From Golubevia sp. BC0850 (Eukaryota; Basidiomycota; Exobasidiomycetes; Golubeviales; Golubeviaceae): 64,000 nt of DNA. Numbering within the stretch: position 1 is the first letter of the stretch; every line of letters begins with the position of its first letter. Location of the stretch: NCBI GenBank assembly GCA_012976225.1, contig JAAVVG010000007.1, forward strand, positions 434,001 to 498,000, read 5' to 3'. The position numbers were made by a program, and so were the translations under genes. Below the pieces are notes generated by a model, which was given only the letters and a program-made list of their open reading frames with translations, was not told the origin of the DNA and did not search any database. Positions 31,984 through 44,394 of the stretch are shown here, piece by piece.

Positions 31984-33321
31984 TCACCTTCCGCACTTAG
32001 TAGCGGCACCAGAATCGCAAACGTCTGAAAGAGAAGGTGAAAGTCAGTGTGGGTGTGCGAAAGAGAGAGGCTGTCGACAAGGCAAGAGCTCTTCGACCAC
32101 TTACATTGCTTCAAGGGAGGCTCTGACTTGCTGTAAGCTCCTTCGGAAAAGGCAACTGCGATACCTAGCCCAGTAAGGAATTTCAAAGCAGGCCCGACGT
32201 CGTTGAAATTCAAATCAGTGTTCTTGAAGTTAGAGCACTGCTTTTTGTCGAATTCTGCGACTGAAGTCTTCCCGCTCTTTGAAGTGAAAGCATCCAGGGT
32301 AGCTGCATAAGCGGCCGGGTCTTTGAGATTTAACGGGTTAGTGGAAGAAGAAACAGATAGGTCAGCTCCGTAGTAGTCAATCAGGTCGCTCTAATCATTT
32401 CTCCTGCAGCAGCATCAGGATTTGAACTCACCCACGAGCATCGAAAGGTGATCAGCTAGATGCAAAGGTCCACAGATATCCTGGAGAGGGAATTGAACTG
32501 AACCTTTCAATCTTGATGAAGTATCTGGGCCAATTTGAGGTATGACAATCTCGTCTGTTCTGGTGAAGACGGACGTGGTTGGAACGAGCGCTTCAGTCAA
32601 CAGCTTCAGTTGAGCTGTCAACATGTTGGACCCCTTCTCTTGTTGAAGGAAAGAGGCCGAGCAGCCTTGACCAAGAGAAGCGACAGTTTGAACGAGGCAA
32701 ACTGGTCTTGGGAGAAGAATCGTGCCATGGAAATCAGCAGCGAGGCCGACGAAACTTGAGACTCGAGATCGAGCTGATGGGAAGAAGATCAAGGCCCAAG
32801 GTATGTTTAATCCTCCACCTTGACTGTGACCTAGGACTTTAACCTTTCCAGTCTTACTCTTGTTGGCGAGATGATTGATTGCGTGGGCGACGTACTCTCC
32901 ACCAACCTGTGCATCCGAGAGACCCCTGTTGGGCAGGTTGATCCAGCAGGCGTCCATGTCCAGTGCTTTTGGAAGAAGGTGAACATATGGCCCGTCAGCA
33001 TAAGAATCCTTTCCGTCTAAAGCAGTTCCAGGAACTAGCAGGACAATCCCGTTCTTCGCGCCATTGAGTCCATTTGGACAAACAATAGCGTTGTCCATCT
33101 TGCTCTTGGAGTCGGTGTACGGAGCATCTTTAGTCGGTAGACGGGCAACTTGAGGCTGAAAGGGAGGATAAAGTGATGGGTTGGACGATAAAGTGGTGAG
33201 TTGGACAAAACTCGGAGCTACAGCTTGTAGTAGAAAGACTCACCGCGCCCAGAGAAGGAGCAATTCCGAAAGCCAAAGACAGCAAAGCAGAAAGTGAAAG
33301 TACAGAAGCGCTGATCTTCAT
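31984..33321 (-). CDS. Secreted lipase related to Candida antarctica lipase B
   Basis: A 374-residue alpha/beta hydrolase. Exons: 33321..33244, 33155..32436, 32390..32105, 32024..31984. Signal peptide MKISASVLSLSALLSLAFG. The CALB fold is recognisable from VLLVPGTALDGKDSY (oxyanion region), DACWINLPNRGLSDAQV, the nucleophile GHSQGG (Ser137), RTDEIVIPQ (Asp227) and LADHLSML (His262), giving a Ser-Asp-His triad in CALB order with similar spacing. CALB itself has TWSQGG; here it is GHSQGG. C-terminal Cys pairs (CSNF, YVCDSG, CGR) fit disulphides. Intron 2 needs the donor GTGGGT rather than the nearby GTGAGT to keep frame and is only 45-46 bases. Likely function is triglyceride or ester hydrolysis outside the cell. 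Confidence 0.88.
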
Positions 33322-33816
33322 GATCCTTGAAGCTGGTCGGATTCGTTGAGGAGGTTTAATAGAGAACGGGTGTCGGACCGGGTGGCGGGCGTTGAGGATT
33401 TGAGGTTAAAGGGGACTTTTCGCCAGGGAGAAGAGCGAGAGAAAACAAAGAGATGAAAAGGCGGAAGGGTATAGAAAGGAAACTGGAAAGAGAGGGATGG
33501 GGAAAGAAGAGAAGGAAAAATGTTTGGATCCACTGATTTGGTTTCATCCAGTATACTCTTCTTTAGACAACTGTGGCCGATCGCCAGATCTCTGACGTCA
33601 TTCCCGCGATTTCCATTCACTCATGATTAACGAGAGCTTTTGCGAACAGATTAGAAATGATTTGCTTTGTTTGTGTATATATACTACACGAGAGAAGAAA
33701 AGGAGGGGAGGGATAGAGGTGAGAAGGAACAGAGACGGAGGGAAGAGGGGCGAAAAAAAGACAGAGAGTTTCTTGACGTTACATCTTGAGATTTCCTTCC
33801 AATCTAATGTGCTAAA
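33322..33816. other. Spacer and lipase promoter
   Basis: 495 bases between the lipase start and the stop of the TMEM205-like gene, both on the minus strand. A TATTAAA-like element lies near 33355-33361 on the minus strand, about 35 bases before the lipase ATG. No gene seen. Confidence 0.45.
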
Positions 33817-34984
33817 TTAACGTCCACTTAAACCATACTTGGATAACCATAGACCGTGGAGTCCCAAAGCAACGAAAGCTCCAACGTTCATCATGGTTGA
33901 GATAGAGTGCAAACCCTTGAAGGCGACATTGAGCTTGGTCATTTCGTCAGAAACATGCTCAGCTTCAGCATCTTGACCAGTCTTCTTCTCTAAGTCATGT
34001 CTTTCAAACATGGCCTTGGTAGTGGCGGGTCCAACAGCGATGAGGTTGACTAGAGAGGAGATGGCAGCGGCAGCTAGAAGTAACCCTTGTCTGCCAGTGT
34101 TCTTTCCGTTCGAGAAGGTAAGAGTGTTCCAAATGGAAGATGGGTTAATGAAGGATCTGATGTCGGTCCAGGTTGTGGTTTTCTTCAGTTCAGTTCTGAA
34201 GACAAGGGAAGAGAAGAGGAAGAGGACAAGAAGAGCGAGGAGTGGGAGAATAGAGTAAAGAGGAGAGAATGGATGGACCCGGGGGATTTCAGTAAGTTGA
34301 TGGCTTGGCGAGCGTTCGGGAAAGACTTGGTTTTACTCACGGAATTGGAGTTGAGTGAGGATGAACGTGGGGAAGAGTGAATAGAAGGGTGAGGGAAAGA
34401 ACTGAAGACCAAAGGAAGTAGGCTGGGAATTGACGCGACTGAAGTAGACCGAAGGTTTGACGAGGTAGAGTCCTGGAGAATGGTATAAAGAGAGGGGGAG
34501 AGGATTGAGGGGGCAGATCAGTAGGAGATTGAATGGGAGTAGATGGGTGTTCTAAGTCGAGCAACTTGGCTGCTCTCAACCAAGACGCCTCTCCCACCCT
34601 TGCCAAGATCAGAGAGTGATCATTGAAAGTAGAGCATAATCAACAGAATTGGAGAGACATCACCAACTCCTTCGGACCTTGAACCCCCAGTCGAGATTCT
34701 TCCCTCCACACACAAACGTGCTAACTTCCCATCCACAACCTCATCCCTCCTTCTCCCTGGCGCGAACATGCCAACTAATCCTTACACCCATTTTCATCTC
34801 AATCGAATGATAGACCCAAAAGAGGATGGAGGGAAGGATTGGTGACATAAGTTTGCTTTACTCACTTGTAGGAGATTGGGAACCCGATGAAGCTCTGGTA
34901 GAGAGTCGCACCGAATACGGTAGAGTAGGCGAAGAGATGGGTAGTGCGTGCAAGTTGCAATCCAGTTGGTGATAGAGAAGACAT
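33817..34984 (-). CDS. TMEM205/DUF4149-family small membrane protein
   Basis: A 209-residue membrane protein. Exons 34984..34866, 34472..34341 and 34195..33817 join in frame. Family signatures are THLFAYSTVFGATLYQSFIG (first helix), KTLPRQTFGLLQSRQFPAYF, the third helix with LVNLIAVGPATTKAMFERH, and a C-terminal helix MMNVGAFVALGLHGLW. Human TMEM205 (189 residues) has been linked to platinum resistance; the fungal role is unknown. The last intron could also end at an alternative acceptor at 34304, still in frame, which would add 36 residues containing a hydrophobic segment; I prefer the acceptor at 34196 because it has a good pyrimidine tract and TTCAG. Confidence 0.82.
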
Positions 34985-35262
34985 GATGAGGATTTTGGAT
35001 GGGATGGTTGGGAGGGAAAGGAAAGGAAAGGAGGAGAGAGCGATCTATTTAAAGGCTCGCGGCTGGGGTCCAAAACCAAGCTCGAGGGTCTTCTACGTCA
35101 TCCTCGTTTTCAAAGACTCGAAAAGATGGGTTTCAACATGGAAATGGGTTCATGAGAGTTCTCAAAGCATCCTCTGATCACAAGGCGAAACATTGATGAT
35201 TGTAAGAAGATGAATGTACAAAGAGAGACAAGGACAAGATAGAGCAATCAGATCGGAAGAAA

Positions 35263-38200
35263 CTAGATCCTCTCGTAGTACAAAAGATATGCTTTCGCAC
35301 TGAGAGCTTCTTCCAAAGAGCTTGGTCTGACGGTCGTATCTGAGCAGTAGACCCATCTCCTTCTGTCCTCCACTTGCTCTTTCGATTGAGGTTGCGATTT
35401 GCGATGAGATTGTGGCTGCGAATGCGATTGAGACTGAAGTTGAGGTTGAAATTGGTTGGAGATTGGTTGGGAAGAGCTGGCTATCGGATTTGAAGCTGAA
35501 GCTGAAGGAGAAGGAGTGGGGTTGAGCACAGTACCGGCACTGGTGATGGTGTCGACTTGACTGGCCTCCAATCCGTTCGCATGGAAGACAGAGTTCGAAG
35601 AGAGGTCTCCATCCGTGTCACCTCTGCTGATAGAAGAAATGGCGGCAGAGGAGGAGGCTATGGAACCGTTGGTGGAAGGAGCTTGCTTCATCTCAGTTGA
35701 AGAAGGGACAGCGCTTGCCGACGCTGAATTGGACTCGCTCACATTGGAGGCTGAAGCCGATCCGGCGTTGCTAGTAGTTCGAGGTCTGGAAGGCGAAGAG
35801 AGCGAGTTTCGAAGAGAAGCTTTCGGTGAAAGGGGGCCTTCCTTTCCAGAGGATGAGTTGGACAGGCGGTGAGGTTGAGCGGGAGTCGAAGGTCTTGAAG
35901 GCGTTATTGAAGCAACTGGCGCTGGCGTGGAGGTTCTAGAAGGAGGTGCAGGTGTTGGACCTCGAGATGGAGGAGCAGGCGTGTTGGCTCTTGAAGGAAC
36001 CGACGAGTTGTGACGTACTCTGTCCGAGAGAACGTAGGAGGTGTAGTGCCCGGATGACATGGAACCTTGACTGTTGAGAGGGAATGGTGGAAAATACAAA
36101 GTATCAGTAACGGACACTTTGAGAAACACAGAATTGAACCTCTTTGGTACTCACTGCACGACGACAGCATATAGCCTGTATCTGGTTCGAGGCTTGGCTT
36201 CCTCCTGCCCCTCTTCCTTCCTGGAGGAACGACTCGGATCTGGACTTTTTCCTCTCCAATGCCACATTGAGTGCTTCCTTCCGAGAGCATCCTTCCCAGC
36301 AGTAGGCAACGCCTTCTCGATTCCCGACTTCGAGGCGTCTTCCCTTTCCTTCTCCTTTCTGAACTTCTCGATAGCAATAGGGTCGCTACTTTCCTTGAGA
36401 TCTCCGTTCCTGTCGTATTCTTCTCTTGGAGGAGCAAGCCAAGGAGCGATGTCGAGGTACTCGGGATAAGAGACAAGGTCGTCGATCTTCTTGAAGTTGC
36501 TGCCTCCCAAAGAAGCAAATCCCTTCCCAGTAGCTTGAAACCTTTTGAAGTGAAAGATGAGAACCGGGGGAGCTGAAGAGATGAGATACCTCTTCAGTGC
36601 TCTGCGAGGAAGAGATTGAGAAGATCTCTTCGGACCTGTTGGCTTCGAGATAGAAAGAGGTTGAATTTGATCGACTCCAGACTGATCGGTCTCGTCTCCA
36701 GTGTCGTAGTTTGAAGTACCCGTGTTTCCTTCGTCGATGCTGTTCTCCGTGTCAGATCCACTGACACTGCCTAGTTGCAGAGCTCCTTTCCTAGCGACCG
36801 GAGCAGCCAGGGTACTCTTACCAGCAGCAGAGAAAGGTGCAGCCGCACGGGTCCGCGAGCTTTGCTGAGAATCCAGATCCATGGGAGGAGATGAGGAGGA
36901 GACAAAGTCCCCAGCAGGAGGCGATCTTGGTTCTTCCATCTGGATGGTCGGAATGGAAGCTTTCCTCTCTTCGTCGATCTTTGGAGATGTTTCAGCGTCT
37001 TCGGAAGGAGGTTCCAAGACCTCTTTGAGTGACGGCCGTCTCGACTCAGGGCTAGTGGCAGTTGGACTTGGGTTTGAGGGTGAAGAAGGAGAGAGAGGGC
37101 TTGCGCGTCCCATCACATTTCCTAGCATGCTCTGAGCTGCATTGAAGACAGCAGCACCCGTTTTGAGAGTGATGGTCTCGTCTGCTGCAAGATCTAGATT
37201 GGCTAGTGGAACCTCAGTGATTTGAACTTGAGATTCCAGATTCGGAGGAGCAGGAGCAGTGCTTGCTAGCATGCTATCTCGCATCTCAGAGTCCGTAGAA
37301 CTTGAAGCAGATGTTGAGGAAGAAGAAGGAGCGGTTATCGATTCCCTTGATACCTTTGGGGAGAGAAGAGAAGGGACTGACCCACTGCTCGGGTTACTTG
37401 GCTGGGAAGAGAGTGGCGATGAGGGATGAGGGTTCTTCGTTTTGGATCCTTCGATTTCTTCTTCAGGTTCCTCCTCATCATCGTCTTCACTGCTCTCCTC
37501 ACTTTCGTCGGCTTCTTCAGCATCGTCTGCATTCTCCACCAGAACTCCATCCTCTTGAGCCTTCCTCAATCTTCTCCGCCTAGCTTTCCCCCTAGCCTTT
37601 TCTCTCTCAGCTTCTCCTCTTGGGTTTGCCAATCTCCAACATCTCTTGCAAGCAAAAGCGTTGTCTCCATCCAGAAGCTCCACAGAAGTGAATTGCTTAA
37701 GGGCGTTTGCTAGTCCCGTTGAGCTCTGTTGGCTAAGTATTGCTGAAGGAGTTGGACCGCCAAAAGCGACTGGATCTTCGTTTGAGTGACGCATTCTTGA
37801 GCGTGACCTCTCTCTTTCTCGATGAGACTTTTCGTGCTCTCTGGCATCTCCTCCTACAGCTCCAGATCCTCCATGAGCGGCGTCGGTAGCAGCAGCTACT
37901 ACATCTGGAAAGGACAGGATCCCCGGATGTCGATCGGAGACTGCTCTTTGGAGCCCAGAGGAAGGAGTCGAAGGCGCTTGATCTGCAAAGAGTTTTGCGA
38001 TGTAAGCTGCTTGTCTCGGATTCGACTTCTGATTTCCAATCGCTTGAGGTAATGTTGGCTTTGAAGCTAGTCCTTCCGGGAAGTGAGCGTGACCATTGGA
38101 TCTCTTTGTTGCGCTGGATCGAGTTGGAATTGGAGCGGAATGTGTAGCTGGAGCTAGTGTCATTGAAGCCATGTCCGGAAAATCTGGCTCTGCTTCGCTT

Positions 38201-39924
38201 TCAGTCAGGCCCTTTCCTTTCTTATGAGTCCTAGCTTTCTTCTTTCCGACGCTAGTCCTCCTCAATTGGAATCGGCCTCTTTCCCCATCCGATTGAACAG
38301 GCGCAGGAGAAGATCCTCTTCTGAGCCAGTTTCCCTCTCCAGCGGTTCCAGAGTCAGAGGCTTCACCTCCCGTCGGCGTGAGCGTTCGAGCAGGCGTTGG
38401 AGTCTCTTTGGCTGAAGCTCTTCGCCAGCGATCCGCGAATCCCAAAAGTCGATCTCGCTGGAATTGTGATTTGAGAGAAGCAATCGGAGTCAAAAGTTCA
38501 GTCCCCATGTCAAGTCACTCAGCAACATCTTTGGGTCAATAAGGACTTTCACTTACCTTTCGAAGTTTGGAATCCTCAGGTCGAACAGAAAGGGAAACGT
38601 CGAAAAAGTCTTCATAGACATGCGAGATCTGGATCGATTAGAGAATCGAACTGGATCAGTCAGAATTCAGAACTCAGAAAGGTCTGAAGAAAGTTCAAAA
38701 ATTAGAACTCACATGTCTGCAGCTCTCGCAAATGACCACGCTCTCCAACTTTCCACAGAATAGCATGTCCACCCAAGGAACCATCTTCTCCACCTTCGGC
38801 TCGTTCAATTGGAGTCCTTGATATAGAGCAGAGTTGTTATTGGATCTGGAAGAAGGATTGGTGGACTCTGGTCTCTTTGGAGGAGTTGAAGTGATTGTCA
38901 GAAGAGGAGCAGAAGAGGATGCAGTGGCGTCTATCGAATGTCGTCTTAGGATTGAGGTCTCCTTTTCCGGAATGGGGGGTTGCATCTTCTTAATTATCTG
39001 GAAGAAGACGAGAAGGAAGTAGAAGTGAGTGACCGAGGCTAGAATTGGGCGAGGAGCTGCGGAGATGCAAAACGGAGATCAAGGAAAGTCTCTTCCCCCC
39101 CTCCAAAAAAAATTGCTTTGCCATGCTTGAAAAAGGCGACTTTTGATGGACTCTAGGGGCGGTTCTCTGTTCTTCTATGTTGGCGGGAGGAACGAATCTC
39201 TAGCTCTCGATGCAGCTTAGCTCCAACCTTCTCCAGAGTGCCTCAGCTCCCCGTCTCAACCTCGAATTTACCTGCTCCACCTGAAACTCACATCACATTC
39301 CTCCATTCTCATACAATCCCAGAGCTGCCTCATGGCCTCGTGAGCGTCCTGCTGACCATAATCTCCATAGTGTTGGTGCTTCTTGCTAAGAGATTTGAGG
39401 ACGGATTTCGGATTGATAGAACCAGCTTTGTCCATTCTGAGAGGCATCTGGTCTGACTGATAGGGGGATGGATTCGAATAGCCAGGATAAGAAGCGTTCC
39501 ACATTTTCTCCAAAGTGTGTCTGAAGGAACTGTTGAGGGGAAGGTCCGTTAGAGTTGGAATGTATGGGGTGGGAGGATGAGGAATCGAGCTTGAGGCTTC
39601 GGATTTTTGTAGAACTGATTGAATAGTGTTATGACCATGTTCTTGATCGCTGAGAAGGAGAGCTGGACTCTTTGACCTTTCCAGATGAGAGATAGTAGAA
39701 GAATGAAGATGGATTGAGGTACCATGACCTGCTGCTGATGCTATCGATGATTCATCTTCTTTTTGTTCTATTGAAAATTGATTGCTGGGTGGTTGAAAGA
39801 GATTCTTTATTGATTTTGTGGAAGCAGAAGCTTGAATGACTGAATTGAGAAAGCAAGTATTTCCAAGATTCACTAAACCAGCATGTGGATTCGAATCAAA
39901 CTTGAACTTCTCCTTGGCCACCAT
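35263..39924 (-). CDS. Ubiquitin-specific protease (USP16/45-like)
   Basis: A 1,366-residue deubiquitinase. Exons: 39924..39292, 38997..38713, 38628..38557, 38457..36155, 36070..35263; all in frame. The Cys box GLVNLGNTCFLNSVIQ is right at the N terminus (Cys24), with QQDAHE at about residue 195. Zinc-finger pairs of the fingers subdomain are visible as VICESC and FACKRC. VLIFHFKRFQ starts the C-terminal half, and the His box is GSMSSGHYTSYV (His near 1106), followed by RRWVYCSDTTVRP and LLYYERI at the very end. The catalytic halves are separated by about 1,000 residues of mostly Ser/Pro/Glu-rich, probably disordered sequence, and another 120-residue insert lies after the His box. There is no N-terminal ZnF-UBP domain, so the exact yeast equivalent is uncertain. 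Confidence 0.88.
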
Positions 39925-40390
39925 AATTGGTGGATGTTGATTGACTGAGGTGAGGGATTAGTCGACTGAAAGCTCCTTGAAGGTCACTTCTTCATTGAAT
40001 CGAGTAGATGTTGGTTGGCTTGGGGAAGGAGGCTGCGAGGCTGATAAGAAAACGTGGAACGCGAACCAAGAACCACTCCGCTGGAGCATCGACCAGCGGG
40101 AAGAATGTCACATCGAGAGAAAGGAATACTTAATTGATTTTGATTGATTCAAAATGGTATAGAGAATGAAAAAAGGAGTGGTGAGAAGAAGAGAGGAGGG
40201 CGGGGAAATTGGGATCGGATTGAATTAGATGGAAAGAGACGGAAATTAGCAGAAGACAGCTCGCAGTGAAGATACAAAAAGAATGATAGAAAATTGCAAG
40301 AAACAATGAAGAAAAAAAGAAAGTGAGTGTTCTGTAGCTAGAGTAAGAATGAGAAAACGTTCTTCACCTCCCACCCCCCCTTTCCTCCGG
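39925..40390. other. Spacer and USP promoter
   Basis: 466 bases between the USP start and the stop of the next minus-strand gene. No gene seen. Confidence 0.5.
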
Positions 40391-43300
40391 TCACCTCTTT
40401 CCCACGCTGACTTTGTTGCCTAAATCCAACATCCAACCAGCATCACCTTTTCTTTTCCTTCCTAAGCCACCAAAGCTCTCTCTGACCACCAAATGTAGAC
40501 ATGTGACAGAGATGATATCCTTCAACTCCTCCCTTGTTAATCCTGCTTCGTCTTGACCTATTCCGCTTGCAGAGAGATCTGGAAGAGGGAAAGGTACCGC
40601 AAGTTGAGCTACTAGTTTTGGATGATGAGGAGCTGGAGATAAAGTTCCGATTGGAATCTTGACCGAAGATGACATCACTAGATGACAAGACCAAGGGGTC
40701 TCTGAATCTTCGGGATCAGAATCGGAATCTTCGACATTCTCACTCCTTGAAAAAGAAGTGTCAACTTGGTCTTGATCCTCATCTTCTTCCTTCTTAGTCT
40801 CATCGTCTCCATTGACTGAGCCGGCAGCTGAAGAAGCGGCACTTCCACCCGTCGTATCCCCCATGTTTGAAGAAGAGAGAATTGAAGACGGTCTTGAGCG
40901 ATTTAGAGGCGGAGGTTGCAAAGAGTTTCCATTTCCGTTAGCATTTGGAATTGAAGAACTCTCCTTCCCGCTGGTTGAAAGAACACTCCTTCTCCTGATT
41001 GGAACCGCTTTAGAAGCTTGAGATCCGTTTTCAGATCCAGCCGTGCTTCTTCGTCTCTCTCTGCTTTTGGAAGTCTCAGCAGCTTCCGTCCTAGATCTTC
41101 GATGACCACCTCTGGTCTTGGGTCTTCTTCCATCTCTAGTCCACTCGAATCTGATCGGCACGTCTTTAGGTTGAGGAGGCCTGGCGAACTCTGCCATTTG
41201 AGCAGCTTCGTCTCCAGCAGCAGCGTTGACGGCATTCATTCGGTTGACCAGATGGAATCTTCTCCAAACGTTGGTGAGAACCATGTTGTCTCCATCTTGG
41301 TTGACTGGAGGAGGGTTTGATCTCTGCTGCTCCACGTCGACTTTACGGTTCAGCTTTCTGATAGTCCAGACATAACCTTCAGTCCTGTGACCTTCCAAGA
41401 CTGCAGCTCCAGCGATCATTTGAGGTGCTTCACCTCTGGAAGCAGTAGCTCCAACTGGCTGGACGGTAGTAGAAGTAGGACCAGAGAGGATGGATTGAGA
41501 GGAAGCGGAGAGACCCACCGTAAGCCCGCTAAGATCTGGCCTTCCGGAGTCGATGCTAATCTTGGCCGAGGTAGCGAGACGCTTGAAAGCACCGGAAGCT
41601 GAAGAGTTGGGAGCTGGAACTGCAGTTTTCGAAGTTGCTGAACTGGAGCTACCATTGTTGAGTCCGCTGCTCGACCCAGGTCTTCCTTGGAGGCTGAATC
41701 TCTTGAGTTTGTTCATGAACTTTCCTCCTAGAGATGCTTCGTTCCCTTTGGCCTCTGATGTCATGGCTTCGAAGGACGTTGGTGGCACCTCGGTTTCAGG
41801 AATTACGCCGCTGCTCTCTCCTCCCGAACGTAAAGAGGTTGGAGAAGTGTCGCTCTGAAGACTAGCAGCGCCGGAAGTTGCGGTTCCGTTCTCTGAAAGG
41901 CCATTTGCGATTGCTTTCTCGATGCTTCCCATGTCGTTCGACCCATAGACCAGCTCCCTCGGTTCCACTAGACCAAAACCATCGATCTCGACGCCATTCC
42001 TTCCAAACTTGGCTACCTTCTGATCCGTTCCAGCGTCGTTGACAGTCGTTGGGAAGATGTTGTGGAACGAAAGGTTGTACAACGGAGTGACTCTTCTAGC
42101 ACCAGAGGAGCTGCTCATGATTGAAGCACCTCCTGTGGAAGCTTCACTTCTTCCTGATCTTTGAGAAGACATCGATCCTCGACGAGCCAACCTAGCATCT
42201 CCTGTCGAATTGGAATTTCCTGAAGTTGAACTTGAAAGGCCAGTGTTGGACCTGGTGGGCGAACGTTGACCGGCGTCAAGAGAGGCTCTACCTGCTGCTG
42301 AAGTGTTGTTCCTAGCTTGAGGGATGACAAGTTGTATCTGTAGGTTGAGAGGGTGGTTCTGCTTGGAAGGAGGAGGTCGTACGATGACCAGCGTCCTGAG
42401 GGGGAGAACAAGGTGGAAATGCGCCGGAAGGTCAGTAAGATTAACGAAAGATGATTGGATTGCGACTAAGAGCCTCTCAAGTGGAAGAGGCAGGAGGTTC
42501 TATGGTTCCGAAAGACCTCAGGTCATGTCGAGGAGCTTTCAGAAGATAGGGCAGACATGCTGCCCCTCTCCTTGTCGTACACTGTCTCCCGACCTTCGAT
42601 TGACCTTGAATTGAATGATGAATACCTTCCAGCAAGAAATCGCCTTTCATACTCACTCAGGAGGAGCCAACTGCTTCTTTCTTCTTCTCTGCCTTGATTC
42701 CGCAGCCACCCCGTTACCCCCACCACCGAAGCCACCTTCACTCCAACCAATAAAGTGACCTCCTCCATATCCACTTCCAGTGCTGACGATTGAGTTCCTT
42801 CCTAAACTATCGTTGGCGTAATCGGAGGGAGGATTGGAGGTGAGAGCTCCCATATGACTAGAGTAACCAGCTTCTCCACCAGCATGTAGATTGGCTTCCG
42901 CGTATGCTCGAGCTGAAGCAGTGATAGGTTGAGGATGTTCAGATTGATCTCCATCGATTGAGGAGGCAGCTCTTCTGTGAGAAGCATTGGAAGCTAATCT
43001 CCTGTGGAGCTCTCCTTGATTAAACCCCGTGGACTGATTGCCTCCTACTGTTGCGTCTGATCCTTCACCTCTGTGAGAGATAGGGTAAGCCTTAGAACCA
43101 GCTTTGATTGGTGTTGAGTCTTGGGGTTTGGCTCCATCTTGACCCCAGCCCGAGAACATGATGGAAGAAGATTGATCTGAAGGGGTGGGACTGAGAGTAG
43201 AAGATGGTTGAATGTAAGAGTCTTGAGATTGAGTTTTGCGATTAAAAGTGTTGATGTTGACTGTTGGATTTGATTTCTCTTCTGACTCGAATAGAGTGTA

Positions 43301-44167
43301 GAGAGTGTCGAGAGCTCGGAGAGGAGACCAAGAGATGGGTCGAGGTTGGACTGCAACAACTGGGATTGGGAGTTGAAGAGAGGGATCGACTTGCTGAGAT
43401 TGAGGGATTGAATCAGGCTCTATTGAATCGACTTTCTCTTGCTCTTGCTGTCTACTTTGAGTTGAAGGTTTAGAGATGGAATGTAAATCTAACAGTTGCT
43501 TCTCTGTTGTCAGCCCAGATGAAGATTTGGGTCTCTTTCCGCTGGGAACAGCGCGTCTTGAAGGAGAAATGTTTGGAAGTAAATGATGATGACTGTTGCT
43601 GGTACTATGACTATTTCCACTACTATTTCTTCTTCTTAGAGGAGTAGGGGATTGACTTTGAGGAGGTGAGAGGTAGGAAGGAGGAGAAGAAGAGAAAGAC
43701 GGGCCGAATAACTCCAAGTCTAAATTTCCGTTGAATTTTTGATTGTGATTGTTCCCAACTGAATTGAGCTCCTTGTTGGATTGTACGTTCTGATTTAACT
43801 TCTTCCTTGGGATTGGAATGGAGTTTGAAGAGGAATGATTCAATTTAGAGGGAGTGCTTTTAAGAATTGAAGACGGAGGTATCGTTCCGATGGTTGTTCT
43901 TGCCTGCTCCGACTGATCTTTGATGATGGTTGGAAGTGGAATGGTTAAGATGATCGGAGAGGGAGGACTTGAAGGTCTACCTTTTCCTGAACCATCACTT
44001 GAAGTTTCAGGAGTAAGAGGAGGAGATGCTGGCATTGCCTTGTGTTTCTTGAAATTGGACTTGAGATGAGAACATGGACATGAGGAGGATCGAATAAGAG
44101 ATGAAGGTCTAGGTAATCTCAATCTTTCTCTTGAAGATCTTGATTTCTCAGAAGAAGATTTCCCCAT
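40391..44167 (-). CDS. Large uncharacterised protein, likely basidiomycete-specific
   Basis: A 1,171-residue protein from exons 44167..42657 and 42395..40391, in frame. I do not recognise the family. The N-terminal half is Ser/Pro/Asn-rich, starting MGKSSSEKSRSSRERLRLPR. The second exon begins with an ordered-looking strand, ETLVIVRPPPSKQNHPLNLQ split by the intron, and contains well-composed blocks VTPLYNLSFHNIFPTTVNDA, KFGRNGVEIDGFGLVEPREL, GYVWTIRKLNRKVD and NVWRRFHLVNRMN. Near the end it has SCHLVMSSSVKIPIGTLSPA followed by LKDIISVTCLHLVVRESFGG. The spread of ordered blocks (strand-rich) between disordered linkers suggests one split beta domain. The start is the first ATG; the frame is open 24 codons upstream without ATG. 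Confidence 0.75.
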
Positions 44168-44394
44168 TTGATTGGAGAGGATATCTAGAAAGAGAGAGGG
44201 GTTCAGATTGTCTAGATGCGCAGTGTTGGTTGGTGGCAAAGAGAAGAGAAGAGAAATAGGTGGCAGTGCTGTTGAGGTTCAAGTTGCAGAAAGAAGTTGA
44301 GAAAGATGAAATTAAATGAAAGTAGATGTAGTTGTTATTGGAGAGAGTTGATCTTAAAAGTAGATAGATCAATATCCTCTGGAAGGGCCATCCC

